Shown here: one piece after another, positions 36,870 through 48,419 of the stretch
How positions within the stretch are numbered: the stretch's first letter is position 1
How the letters are laid out: every line of letters starts with the position of its first letter
Assembly (NCBI RefSeq): GCF_016545825.1
Contig: NC_052618.1
Span: 21,279,561-21,343,560, forward strand
Source: Eucalyptus grandis
Lineage: Eukaryota > Streptophyta > Magnoliopsida > Myrtales > Myrtaceae
Direction of reading: 5' to 3'
DNA: 64,000 nucleotides
Notes under the pieces: generated by a model
Databases searched by the model: none
What the model was told of the DNA's origin: nothing
What the model saw: only the letters and a program-made list of their open reading frames with translations
Translations under genes and position numbers: made by a program

Positions 36870-39425
36870 TCACTGGGAAGGATAAGAGTTGGCAGGAACG
36901 AACTTCAGTGAAATACTATTGACGCAATGCCGCTCATCGGTCGGTGTCGAGAACCCTTCGCCCTTGAACACGTGACCCAGATGGCCACCACATGCGGTGC
37001 AAGTGATTTCCGTCCTCATACCATCTGGATCCGGCTGAGAAAAAAAAGCAAGGCAAACCCATCAATGATTTGAAGCAGAACACGCCCGATTCATTTTGTA
37101 TTTTTCGTCGTTTTCACAGTTTAGAAAGCTTGACAAACACAAAGTGGAAGATGTCATCTATAGCAAGCCCTAATAGAAATTGACTTCAATCAGAACCGTC
37201 TTAGTTACCTGTGACCACACGTTTATTTGATAAAAAGAGAGACTCACAGTGCTGGTTATAGCTCCGGGAAGGCCCTCGTAGAAAGCAGGCCAACCGCAGC
37301 CGGAGTTAAATTTAGTTGTAGACCGGTAAAGAGGAGTCCCACATCCTGCACAATTGTACACCCCCTCTTCAGAAAACTTGTCGTATTCACCTGTGCCTGG
37401 ATATCTACATGTGAGAGAAACAGCAACAGATGAGACAGATCAAGATGACACTTTTTTGTTCGAAGAGAATACATGAATATATATGTCCAAGGATTTACCG
37501 CACACGATACCCAACATCAAACCAGAGAAAAGAGTTGCTTCTTGTACATAAACATAGTAGAGGAGGCATCGAAAAGCATTCAGTTATGCTCGTTTGTTCT
37601 CCATTGGTTTGATACTTGAATTAGAAAAAAGGATGAGATTGCATTCAAAAAGAATATACATGAGTCTTCAACTACTTGCATCAGGCTCGGCAACATTTAA
37701 GTCCTCTCAGATCACTTCCAAGCCATTAAATATTTGAAGAGGATTGTTTGTGTGTATAACACCTCAACAATTTAATACTACACAAGACCACAGGAATAGG
37801 ATTCTTTCCCCAAAGCATGATATGAGGAGATCATCCACCTATTTTAACAGCTTTCTTTACTAGTGGGTGTATACCTATGTCGCAGCACATACTAACATAA
37901 CTAATCAGAATGTATCTTCTTACACAGCATTTCAAAAAAATCAACCATTGTGCTCCCAATGTCATTTGATTTATCCATATCATGCGTTTCTTTTCTTGTT
38001 TTCTAGTCAATATTTGCCCAAGCAACGCATAGTACCAAAACTGCAGTCCATCAGGTGCATGAGGTCCATCGATGGATTGATTACTAAAGCAGGAAAGCCC
38101 CACAGAGAGGGTTGATAAGAGCTTAAGATATCGTGATCAGCCTTAGCAGGTAATCGATGGTAACAGCACAATCATGAGAACGACAAATGAATCATTTTGT
38201 AAAATGCCACAGCAGTAACGAGGGGATATTATTCTTAGTTCTGAGATTCTCTCAAAAAAAGGATAGGAACATAGTCCTTTGATCCCTCCTATATCCTGCA
38301 CATGTGTATAATGTATTGAGCCTAAGAGCTAGTAGTTGAGGAGCTTGACTACTGGCTCTGCATCACTTTCATATTTTAACAGATTAAGAGACCCTTGGAA
38401 CAATCAAAGTAAAATGAGTACAAACAAGATACAGAGTGTAAAGAAAGGGCATTACAAGGACAATGCAAAAGCATTAGATGAGTCAGAATGGAGATCACAC
38501 TCCCTCACAACAGATAGAAGTTGTTTCGAGAAACAAGAATTTAGGGGGAAAAAAGAGCTCTCAAAGCACAAAGATTCGCACCAACTGTACGTGATAACCC
38601 TACAATTCACACTTTAGGATGATTTCAACACCTTTCCACGTTTGTTTTGATGAAAAGTGAAAGCGTAAGACTTCATAAGTAACCAAGATGTCGGTATTCA
38701 TGCAGTAACAAATCCTGAGCACCCAAAAGGAACCTAAAAGGGCCGAAGTTTCCAAATAAAAACTAAGTCTTTCCAAACACAGGATGGTTCCAGAGAACTC
38801 AGTAATAGCTAAAACTGCTCATTCCCGTGAAAAACCAGAAAACTATAACCCTCCCCAGCAGCTTAAAAAACACTGAGAACATCCTAACCTGCATTACCTC
38901 AATGGATTCTCCTATTAAAACGCAATTCACAAAGAATCCACCTCCAACACACTTCACTCGATGCACTGGAATCTGTTGCAATGTGCCGAATCAAAACTCA
39001 AACCCCATTTCTGATTCAACCCATTACATTGCAGCATAAACTTGTGAAAAATTTTCCTCCATCCCATAATTTGACGGCCCGAGACAGCGTCTTTCAACAG
39101 AATGTGTTTCAAAGCTCGCTGCTCGGTGTTCCCGAGCTTCAAGGAGACCGCATGGCAATCACGTTCAAACGAAACCAACCGAATTCAACAAACCCCAACC
39201 CAGTACGGAAAGCGACGCATCAACAAGACCAGGAAGGAACCAAAAACCAAGAATGGCAAAACCCATAATCAAGATAAGCTAGCAGTAAAACAGAGACCCA
39301 AAAAAAAAAGAAATCCAAGGAACTACTGACTCGGTGCCCTTCTGCCTCAGGATACGGAACTGCTCGGGCGACAGGACCGCTTGCCACTCCTCCTCCGACT
39401 TCCGGACCGACCCGGGCGCGGCCAT
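36870..39425 (-). CDS. MSRB: methionine sulfoxide reductase B, copy C (intact catalytic frame)
   Basis: Exons 39425-39331, 37404-37248 and 37034-36870 join to 138 residues and a TGA, with GT-AG introns. The enzyme family reduces methionine-R-sulfoxide in proteins. The zinc-binding CxxC pairs (CAGC, CTAC), the SGCGWPAF motif and the catalytic Cys in [13 protein letters not shown] are all present; exon 1 gives [14 protein letters not shown] and RQKGTE. The sequence is closest in style to the plastid MSRB group of plants. The start chosen is the ATG in VVAMAAPGS, because the upstream transit-like region has no in-frame ATG before a stop; see findings. It is the only one of three copies that can encode the whole domain. 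Confidence 0.92.
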
Positions 39426-39711
39426 GGCAACTACCCCGCCGCGGAAGCTCCTCCTCGAACGGCCCGGCGAGCCGAAACCACCGCACGGAGCGGCGGCGGC
39501 GACGGGACGAGACGGCGGCGGAGGCGGCTTTATCGGGCGGAACGCGAGGTGGGTCTTCAGGGGAGGAGCGTAAAGAGCGCGGAGCGAGGAGAGAGAAGGG
39601 GCTGGTGGTGGCGCTGGAGAGGATGGACCTGGTGGAGGATGAGAGTGATGATGACAGCTTCAAAGCTTCAAAGCCCATTTCTTTATTTTTCTTGTGATGG
39701 TGAGAGAGCAA
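39426..39711 (-). other. transit-peptide-like leader, out of frame with MSRB
   Basis: ATG at 39678 in the minus-strand frame of 39711 opens MGFEALKLSSSLSSSTRS, a Ser-rich start typical of plastid targeting peptides. In the MSRB frame the later part reads LRALYAPPLKTHLAFRPIK and [19 protein letters not shown], also typical. The two halves are in different frames, so one base appears lost (or two gained) between about 39540 and 39620. Confidence 0.5.
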
Positions 39712-39875
39712 CAGAGGGAGAGTTCAACTGAAATTTGCGAGAAAATATTCAGTGGTTCGTGCTTCTGAGATCATTTGGTCATATTTGTTTCCGTGTGTTT
39801 GCGATGCTTATGGTAATAAACTCTACTCTCTTAGTGTTCATTCTGATATTTAGTCTGCCGTTCCTCCTCTCTCAG

Positions 39876-40218
39876 GTTCTCGTGGAACTGTCTATCACGC
39901 TCTGTTAAATTTAGTTTAACAGAGTGATGCATGCTGTCATGATGTAAAATGCACGTACCTCACTTCATGGTATGCGTACTACTTATCTCACTCCTCTAAT
40001 AGCGTTTGGCTATCTCTTATGCTATTCACTTACGGACTTCAAGTTCTCTTTATAATATGTAATGCATAGTGGTGGAGTGAATTTTACTCGTGTTGCCGAC
40101 ATGAAACGCAGGAGAAATGTTTACTTATTTTGCTAAATGAAAGAGGAGATTTAGTGCAATGCATTTGGCTTCTTACTTTATCTCACTGTTTGGTATAGAC
40201 CTATGCGATCTCCTGATG

Positions 40219-40254
<36 letters not shown>

Positions 40255-40358
40255 GATTTTAACTTTCTCTGCATTTAATCCAATTGCAGGATGTGGCGGT
40301 GAAGGTATTCTCGATGCAAGAATATTCAGAAGAATTGATAAACTCCTTTAGACAAGAG
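39876..40358 (+). pseudogene. Raf-like MAP3K fragment (two kinase exons)
   Basis: After a CTCTCAG acceptor, 39876 onward encodes the end of a glycine-rich loop (GSRGTVYHAL), then diverges. A second exon, 40290-40358, has both splice sites and encodes DVAVKVFSMQEYSEELINSF plus RQE, the kinase beta3 strand with its VAVK lysine. This wording is typical of plant Raf-like kinases with PAS domains. No other kinase exon follows, so this is a captured or left-over fragment and not a gene. A T-rich tract of about 30 bases lies in the intron (40225-40254). Confidence 0.8.
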
Positions 40359-41531
40359 GTTTGTTTTCTTTTTGTTTTACTATGTCTCATGAGTTCTCTT
40401 TGTTTCTAATATTATTCAGCCAGGACATGCTGAGGGTCGCTTAGACTTTTTAATTTGAATAAGGCATCTCTCCTAGGACATGATATGCAGGCTATGTCTT
40501 GCTCTAAGCCCGTTGGCCCGTCCTTGACTTGTTAATTGAAATCATGGAAAACATTGTTATGATAGTGTTTAGTGATTGCTAGATGCGAGGTGGCTGGTTT
40601 AATTTTGATAAGGGCCTTCCTTGACAGGTTGTAATTGCAGTTGATAATCTAGATTCAGACTGAGGCAGTGAGGGATAATGGGTTGGCCTTTTAGTTGATA
40701 ATGAGCCCAAAAAGTGATCTATATTATCCCCGGATGAGACGAGTCAACATCGAGGTGCCAAATGACTCCATCTATGGTGTCACTTGCCCCTACATCTTCT
40801 GATTGTTCTTTTTTCTTCTTTTTCCCTTTCCTGATAAGAACTGCATAGTCCGATGGTTTAGAAAGAACATTCTGAAAACCAGTGTGATATAGAGATGAAG
40901 TAAGATTGACCAATATGTTCGAACTGCATGCATTTATCTCTATCTCTCTGCACTTGTATGACGAGCCCGTATTTTATTATTCTATAAAATTCTGAAGCCT
41001 TTTAATGAATAGAATTTTTTGTGCTTATTCTGTAGCTGGGATTTTTTCCCCAAAGCACGGATATAGTTTATTGGTGTCAGCTCTATTAGTGATGGCATTG
41101 GCAATTTTAATTCAAGTGTTGTTCCACTAGTACAGCAACGCAACATTTCCAGTACATGTGGTGATAGCAGGTTTTGATCTCCTTTTTTTTTTCTTCTTTT
41201 TTTGCCAAAGGATTATGGATATTTTTCCTTATATTTTCCATGCCTTGATCCATTGCATTATGATTAATTGTGTTGTGTTGGATAGATGTAATAGCATGTG
41301 GGTCTACGAAAGGATTATACCTTCTCGTTTTACTCAAAATGAGGAACTTTCTCTTAGGACTTTGCGATTGTTATATGTCCATGCTCTCCCCCTCAGCATG
41401 CGTGGTAACATGCAGATTCTGAGAACCTCTTTTGATGTTGCCACAAATTTTCTCACTTCTCATAGAGTACGTTCATGTAGAATTTTATGAAACCTCATTA
41501 GCTAGTTGTGGAACTAATCTTAAACCTGCAG

Positions 41532-44500
41532 GGAAAATGGGTCGATGTTGGCTTCTTCAGATAGCGAGTTTCCATTTGGAAAATGGGTCCATGTTGGCTG
41601 TCGGGTATGTATATCAAGTGTCTGAATTACTCTTTCTACACATGGTTTTTAAACTGCTCGTTCCTTTTGAGTTGATAACTGCTGAAATTTTTATGGCTAT
41701 AGCTGAGCACATTAATGCTGTCATGTTTACCACTTATTGGTTCGTCTTTGTCGAGCTGAAGCAAGTTGTTACCGAACATTTTATCTGTCTGTTTTACCTT
41801 TAACCAATCATTTTCAGATGTAATTGGAATTGTATGAATGGTGCATGATCTTCAAATATATAAAAGTAAGGCGTATTGGATGGACACTCATATAGCACGT
41901 AGAACTGTTGCACTTTCAATGTGACTGAAAAGAACAAGTTTTTATAGAGTACATACATGGAGTATGATTCTATTCATATTCATTGGAGTGCCTGTGATTA
42001 ACTAATTGCATGCATTATCTGGAGGATCTTGGACAAGAATTGTTATCTGCAAAAGTTCATGTAAGTCTATGTCTCATTGTCGGTCTGATGAAAGAGATAA
42101 AGTAGAATTTTAGATTGCATAAATGGTGCTCGACCGAAAGTCTCTTGTCAATCTTATGATGTCATTGTATTTCCTAGGTTTCTTACTATTAGGGCCTTTT
42201 TCCCTTTGTAAATTGCTCAAAGTTCTATCTTCATGGCAGGTCTCAACTTTTACGGCTTCACATTGACGGGGAAGCGGTGGATGAGAAGCCCCTAAGTGCC
42301 TCAAAAGATGGAGAATCTAGCCCTTTTAAGGAAAATAAGTTTGGTTAGTACCCGTGGAACTAATGATGGTATAGAAGGTTATTTATATAGTCCAAAGGTC
42401 TTGCACCCTTCTTCATCCATTGAGGATCATTATAAGGTACCTTATGTCAAGTTTGTTTGACCTTATTCATGTGGATATGCTTTCTTTAATGAATATTTTC
42501 CTGTAATGCCAGGGCTCACCCGTACACTTAGCTATTGACAAGTCATCTCCTTCTGACATAGAAGAAGGTAGTGATGGTATCTGGAGTATCGTGGGTGGAT
42601 AGGTAAGTAGTTGTATCTTCCTTTTAATCCTATCACCACTACATTTTTTTTTTTGACAAAATCTAATTGAGTGTCACCTCCAGTGTTAAGCATTGTCGTT
42701 GAACTGCCTTGACGAAGTTGAATCTTTTTTCTGTGACGTCAGGAAGCGAATTTCTATGTTAATAGCTTCCGACTTTTTTCGTTGTTTTTCTTTCAATAGA
42801 AAAAAGTTGGCTCTAAAGCTTGCCTCTTTGGAAAAAGTATCAATTTCTGATATGGCTTAAGTATTTGCAATTTCAGCTTTTCCAATTGTTTCCCGTTGTG
42901 CTTCCAAAGCAAGATTGCGTGGAGATTCCTTGTAATTGTCTATCCAAAATGAATTTATATTAATGATTGACCGACTGGGTCATAGCTTTCCTTCCAAGTG
43001 TGTCTGGGAAATGAGATGGGCGGAGAAAGCTTACTCAATGGTGCTTTACATTCAGCGTGGTTGTGTGAGTCTGTTCTTCCTTCTTTGAAACCCAATAGGC
43101 TCCTTATATGTAATGTTCAATTTGCTCCTTAAAAGTCAGGTGCCACTCTAGCTACGGCCTTCTTCCAATATGCAGTGACAATTGGTTTACTGAATTGCAG
43201 GCATCGTGTCGGAGGAACTTTGCGTTGGATGTTGTCTTGCTAGATGCCTTTGGCCAGATTGTGAATAAGGAAATGGAAGTTTGCTTCTTCTTGCTTCTTA
43301 CTGTGGCTGTCTCTCTCTCTCGCTTTTCACCAACCCCACCTAAAAACAACTATCATAAGAGAAAAAAAGGAAAACGGAAAAAATCATAGATAAGGTGCTG
43401 TTAATAATTGACTTTTTTTGCGTTTTTTTTTTTTTGGTAGGTTGTTGCTTCACTTTTGTATGCTAACAGTGGGTCACTGGTGGAGAAAACCAGCGATGCT
43501 GAAGCCCCGCTGTTGACAAGCTATGATGGAATCGAATTCGATTCCTATGAGAAACCTAGCAAATTATTGAATGGCCGTGCTTCTTTTAATCTCAAGATAT
43601 CTCAGGTAGATGTCGGTTGGGTGATTTGTATTATGCTAATGATAGCTTGTCATCTGAATTAAAGATTGCATTAGTGGCCTGCATTGTTTCCAAATATTTG
43701 AGTAGGACTGTATACACAAAAAGTAGATGGCATGGGGTAATTGCTAGTAGCATCTCATTAATATGTTGAGCAGTAATAGCATGCTCTGGAGATTGCCTAA
43801 TCCAAGTAAATTAGGAAAAAAATTATCACTAGCTGGGCAGAGTAATCATGTGTGTAGGTTGTAGATTAAATTTTTCTTTGGTTGAATATTTTCTTAAACA
43901 TTGTTAGCTATAATGGTTAGATCACCTCTTCAAGAAAAACTTACAGTAGAACTGCAAGAACTTGGACCGATTTTTCCTCTTTCATATAAATACGTTTGGG
44001 CATACATGAGGTGTTCATACTTAATATAGTTGATCAACTTGAATCAATTCCAAAACATTTTTTGAATTCAATTCCTAGTAAAAAAGAATATAATAATACA
44101 TGCCTAAGAGTAGCTGTAATGACCTATTATTGATTCAAACTTTTATATGTGACATTTCTGCTTGTATGTGTGTTCTCCTCTGCATTAGCATGAACTACAT
44201 TTACTAAATTATCGGCGTGGCAAGTTTAGTGCCTTATTGGTTTTCTAGTTTGCCACCACCAGGATAATAGTCTTTGATTTGCCATTGCCTCATTTTATGA
44301 TTTTATATATATATTGAAGACAATTGCCTCATTTAATGATGTTTTTTATTGAAGACAATCATACAGCTTACATGGAAAGAAAATTTTCTCGTCCCTGAAA
44401 CTTAGGCTCTTTTTTTTCCTTTTTCAGCTTTCATCCAAGTGTGATAACAGGTTGTTCCACGTGAGGTTCAACATACCACAGGCTGGAAATTATCCTTTCC

Positions 44501-44766
44501 TAGAGGCTTTTTCGAATCCCATCCGCTGTATTCCTCGCAACCGCAATGCTAGAACATCTCTGATAATTTGGAAGAGGCCGGCATCTGGCATTTTACCAGT
44601 TAAGTGTACTCTATCTTCCAAATATGAATCGCCAGAACTCGAGCATAATACTGTACGTGAAGCAAAACCTAGTTCATCATCAAAAAGGGTTAGATTGGGA
44701 AAGGCTGATTATTCCTTTCAGCAGCTGGATGACGAATGCAACTCTAACATCCGTAGTGATTTTAAG
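41532..44766 (+). pseudogene. plant SH2/STAT-like protein, internal exons only
   Basis: Six exons are visible: 41532-41604 (FGKWVHVGC), 42240-42436 (LLRLHIDGEAVDEKPL, GYLYSPKVLHPSSSIEDHY), 42513-42602 (GSPVHLAIDKSS to IWSIVGG), 43201-43278 (ASCRRNFALDVVLLDAFGQ), 43441-43605 (VVASLLYANSGS to LKISQ) and 44428-44766 (FHVRFNIPQAGNYPFLEAFS, NPIRCIPRNRNARTS). All have usable splice sites. Exon 2 has at least two frameshifts and exon 3 ends in TAG where a Lys codon is expected. The N-terminal exons and the C-terminal SH2 part are absent. I assign the family from memory of the plant STAT-like SH2 proteins. The exons are certainly from one real gene; its name is less sure. Confidence 0.7.
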
Positions 44767-46155
44767 GTACGGCTGATCATCATTTTACACTGGTTTCCAT
44801 CCTGAGATTGTGAGCAGGGTATTGCTAATATGATAGGGGAAGCGTGTTTGGATGTGCTGGTGAGCTACTAGCCCTTTTTAGAAAGATGGTTACATCTATA
44901 TATTTTTGAAAGATTGCTTTTGATGCATGCAGTCTATATTTAATGACGATTGAGGCTATAGCTTTCTTTCTTTATTCCATGATGAAGGGTACTTTTGTCG
45001 AACAAAAGTAAAAAGTGGATAGTGGCTATGTTTGTACTGATTAAGGAGTAGATACTTGGAATTAAGCAAAAAAAAAAAAAAAAATGGAGTAGATTCTCAG
45101 TTTTTGTGAGATGCTTTGCCTGTCAAGAGAACTGATATTTCTCCTCAGTCTAAGTGGCAGAAATGCCACATCAACATTTAGCTATTAAGTTACTATTACA
45201 CTGTGAGATAGTGGAAAGGAAACATGTAAAATTTGTGAAGGGGACAGAATGATACATAAAGCCATGTTGTATGAGGAGATAAAACAATCTGAAAGCCATG
45301 CTAGTTCACAAGTATAGCTATCTGATATCAAAGGTAATATTTCGCTTTTGTACATTCATGTGGTCGAGCATGTGTGTCCAATTACGAAGCACCTGGTGAG
45401 TCCACTGTCCCAAATTATGAGCCACAGAAGAGTTGGACAACGGGGCACATATGAATTCATTTACTGGTTCAACTTTCCTTTTCCTTTGGAACGAAGAGGT
45501 GCCTCTTTCAGAACTCCCAGTTTTCTTTCTTGCCGAACGAAGCAGACGAATTGTTACCTTAAGCAATTTCACCAGATATTATGAACTTGGCGGGTATATC
45601 ATGAGGACATAATATTTTCCTTGGTAATTGTCATGAATAATTGGTTTTGCATCATAGATCAGCAAAACTGCGGATTGCTTTATTTGATATAAATGCTTTT
45701 GAAGAGCAAAGAAGTGTATTCAGTTTATATGGGATGGTCTGGCCAACTCCCATAAACTGGCATAGTTGAGCGATGCTCTCCATTCATATATTAGTAATGA
45801 TGGTTCATCAAGAAGCTCAGCTGGACTCATGTTAGTTCAGTTGTATTGTGCTTATCACAAACCATGGGTTTCTTTTTGTTAGGCTTGTACTGGTTTTAGA
45901 TATTACTTATCCAAAAAAGACTGTTACTAATCCTAGGTTTTATTTCTTCTTATAGAACATAGTATGTGTGGAAACACCTAGTAGTGTCCATATCTGGACC
46001 TGCTTTGACGTTTAGACTATTCTAAATGCCACTGTTACTTTCACCCGGCTTTGTTTCCTTCTTTAGAACATCTCGTGTATGTCTGCAGATTTCTTGTAGT
46101 GTCCACCACTAGAGCTACGTACTTTAACTTCACTTTCTCTGACTCGATAATGCAG
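44767..46155. other. intron-like spacer between captured exons
   Basis: No coding exon recognised. A minus-strand ORF at 45318-45572 is charged and has no recognised motif. Two diverged copies of a short TTCTTTAGAACAT/TCTTATAGAACAT block lie near 45950 and 46060. Confidence 0.4.
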
Positions 46156-46251
46156 GAACATCAGCATGCCCAAATGGAAAATTTTATTGTTGGAATGCAG
46201 GACATGTTCCTGTCATTATATTTTCTTCGAGAGTAAATGATGGCATTTGTG
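46156..46251 (+). pseudogene. PSL4: glucosidase II beta subunit, one exon
   Basis: A single exon with GATAATGCAG acceptor and GTAAGT donor encodes [20 protein letters not shown] then [10 protein letters not shown], which is the Cys-rich, calcium-binding N-terminal repeat of the ER glucosidase II regulatory subunit. The usual R in YCRNAGH is W. Neither the preceding nor the following exon of the gene is nearby. The exon is otherwise undamaged. Confidence 0.88.
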
Positions 46252-47897
46252 GTAAGTAGTCCATCAGAACTTTTTCTCCATGGTCTTGGCCTTTCCAAGC
46301 ATTCGTTTTCCTGCGTTGATTGTGGACCTCATTCTCCCTTCTGATCATCTGTACATAACACATGCATGTAAGTTCATGTACCATCGAACAAGATCCTGCT
46401 GCATTTGAATTGCCCAACAAGGTTGCAATTCCTTCTTAGACATAAGAATATCAGATATGATATTATGAACGGCCAGGGCCAGAAGTCCTCTTTGCAGATC
46501 TTAATTGCTTCAATGTCAAGGATATCTCTAATCTTCACTGCAATGAGATATCCAACGCTTTAGTGTCACGGGGCACTGATTAATCATAATTGTGCAACAA
46601 CAAATTTATTTACCTGCTTTAGCAACTTCATGTCCTGGATTGTCTTCCTCCCCAACAAACATCACTGTTAAAATATTACTTTACAGACTATTTAATGAAC
46701 CCTAATACCATGAAGACAAGTAAACAAGGGCATATCTCAAGTGATGAACAGATTTGAGACTACTTTTAGGAACTCTCCAACTTTTGAGGACAAGGACATT
46801 GATTGTGAGATATATGCATATGAGAAATGAATGGAAACTTTTTTTTCGGCTTTACATCTTAAGGATTGTTTCAAAAGCTAGACGAGAGTGGCTTCTTCAA
46901 TTGAGAACACTTTGCATGCTTGGTCTGGTTCAATCCAGTGAAAAGAAAGTGGTCAAAACTAGGTGAGATGGAGAACTGGTTTAGTTCGGATTCATCTTTT
47001 CCTTAATGCTCGTCGATGAACAGTGTTCCTGAGAATATAAGAAAAATTGTAGGAAGGGGGAAAGGTTGGAGAGGAAACAAAAGGTGCATTTTTTAATGAA
47101 ATCTACGTGCTTATCGTCATATGCAGGGATCTGCAGAGTGATCGATTGTTAGTAAAATGGATGATGAATGTTTGGATTAAGTAACATCATAATATTGTGA
47201 TAAGATAGTAATTAATGCTTAGATTAATTTTCCCTTTTCATTGCTTTGTGGATTATTTCAATCAGCCACTTCTTGGATCACTGTTTTGACTGGAAACACC
47301 CCAGAAGAAAAAAGAAAAAAAAAACAATTAAATAAACAGGCACAAAGTAACAAAAATTTAATCATTATTTTATCATTCAATTACCATGGTAAATAGACAT
47401 TGCATGAAGTCCAGCTTACACTTATTAGATGGTGTCTGATTGTCTTCTCAGATATAGATTTTTAATCATCAATCAAGTCAGACCACTCAAATTTCTATTA
47501 AGGTGCCGCCTTTCTAAGCATAAAGATGGAGAAATCTATAGGTTGATCTATAATGCATAGTCATAGGCTATGGTTTTTAAGTTAACAAATTCACGAGTCT
47601 TGAAACTGGAGATTCCCCTCAAAGGAAATATAATCTGGAAAGTCATCCAGGCAGTGATCCATGGAGCTGTACATTAGCAAACAGAAACATCTCCTCAGCA
47701 GAGCCCAGGCTGTGAGGGATTTGGGATAAATAGAAAATTTGAAGCAGCAAAGCGAAAAGACAGTCAAGCGCTTTGGTCATGGAACAAGACACTCCACATT
47801 GACATCTTATAAAGTCAGATTAATCTAAAATGCTATGTGCTTAAATGCCAATGAATAAAGAACTAGTAACTTGATTTTTTAACACAGGAAAACATAC
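46252..47897. other. spacer between opposed fragment clusters, nothing recognised
   Basis: This 1.6-kb AT-rich stretch separates the plus-strand fragments from the minus-strand ones. No transposase, terminal repeat or RNA gene was recognised by eye. Because it lies where two capture events would meet, its ends deserve a search for transposon termini. Confidence 0.4.
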
Positions 47898-48377
47898 CCA
47901 GGCTTAACATGACCACTAAGCACAAGATAAGGTGTCTTCATTTGAGCTTGAGCTTCCCTCATCCTCTCTGCAGACAAAGAAGGCGCGTCTGAATTCTTCA
48001 TCTGCTTCAACTTCAATTCTTCCTGGCATTGCTTCATGCGCTTCTCTTGCTTCATTTTGCCAGGCCCTTTTCCATGAAATTTATGGGAAAGCAATCGGAA
48101 AGCTTCCTTTGGGGTTAACTCTTGCAAAACATTCAAAACAAGAAGATTGGCATAAAAACATCAAAGTAATGAATTGGCGTTTCTTTGTCAGATGCAAAAG
48201 AAATTATAATGGACATTTAGTATTATAAGGCTTTATGATTAATATCTTTTTTCGTTGAAAACTTACTATTCGGCCAAATTCATCTGTCCTTTCAATGCGG
48301 ACCTCTTTCTGTCCATCATCTCCAATGCCTACCACCCCACTCGACAGTTTCTTTAAGTGTTCCCCGTTCCTTAAGAG
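47898..48377 (-). pseudogene. DOT2: SART-1 family splicing factor, two 3' exons
   Basis: Exon 48377-48267 reads LKERGTLKETVEWGGR and, after a deletion that shifts frame, VRIERTDEFGRI. Exon 48118-47898 reads LTPKEAFRLLSHKFHGKGPG, KMKQEKRMKQCQEELKLKQM and TPYLVLSGHVKPG, then a GTATGT donor. This is the C-terminal part of the U4/U6.U5 snRNP protein SART1 (plant DOT2/MDF). The last exon (normally QTSDPRSGFATVEKD and beyond) is absent. The linker between WGGR and VGI, normally about nine residues longer, is deleted, so the copy is broken. Confidence 0.92.
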
Positions 48378-48419
48378 CTGATAGTTTCCATCTTAGACAA
48401 GCTTGTTCTAGTAAGATAC

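Larger units (their letters stand above)
30041..38084. repeat. head-to-tail 4.0-kb duplication
   Basis: The segment 30041-34036 is repeated as 34037-about 38080, with matching points about 4044 bp apart where checked (32470 versus 36514). The junction at 34036/34037 joins MSRB intron sequence (GTGCATGAGG, as in copies A and C) directly to CCGGCGAGGAGCTG, which is the sequence at 30041. Two or more shared bases at the join suggest microhomology or unequal exchange. Each unit holds a TATA-bearing LTR-like block, the inverted repeat and MSRB exons 2-3. Confidence 0.9.

Noticed and set aside
40225..40254. Run of about 30 T as a possible LINE or SINE tail
   Set aside because: It sits in an intron between two Raf-like kinase exons, with no element-like sequence or target duplication next to it.
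45318..45584. Overlapping ORFs on both strands between the captured fragments
   Set aside because: I tried to match them to exons of the neighbouring genes and to transposon proteins without success.
47898..48377. SART1 exons as the 3' end of the isomerase gene
   Set aside because: The peptides LKERGTLKE and HKFHGKGPGK belong to SART1, and the isomerase C-terminus is unrelated, so this is a fusion of two genes and not one.
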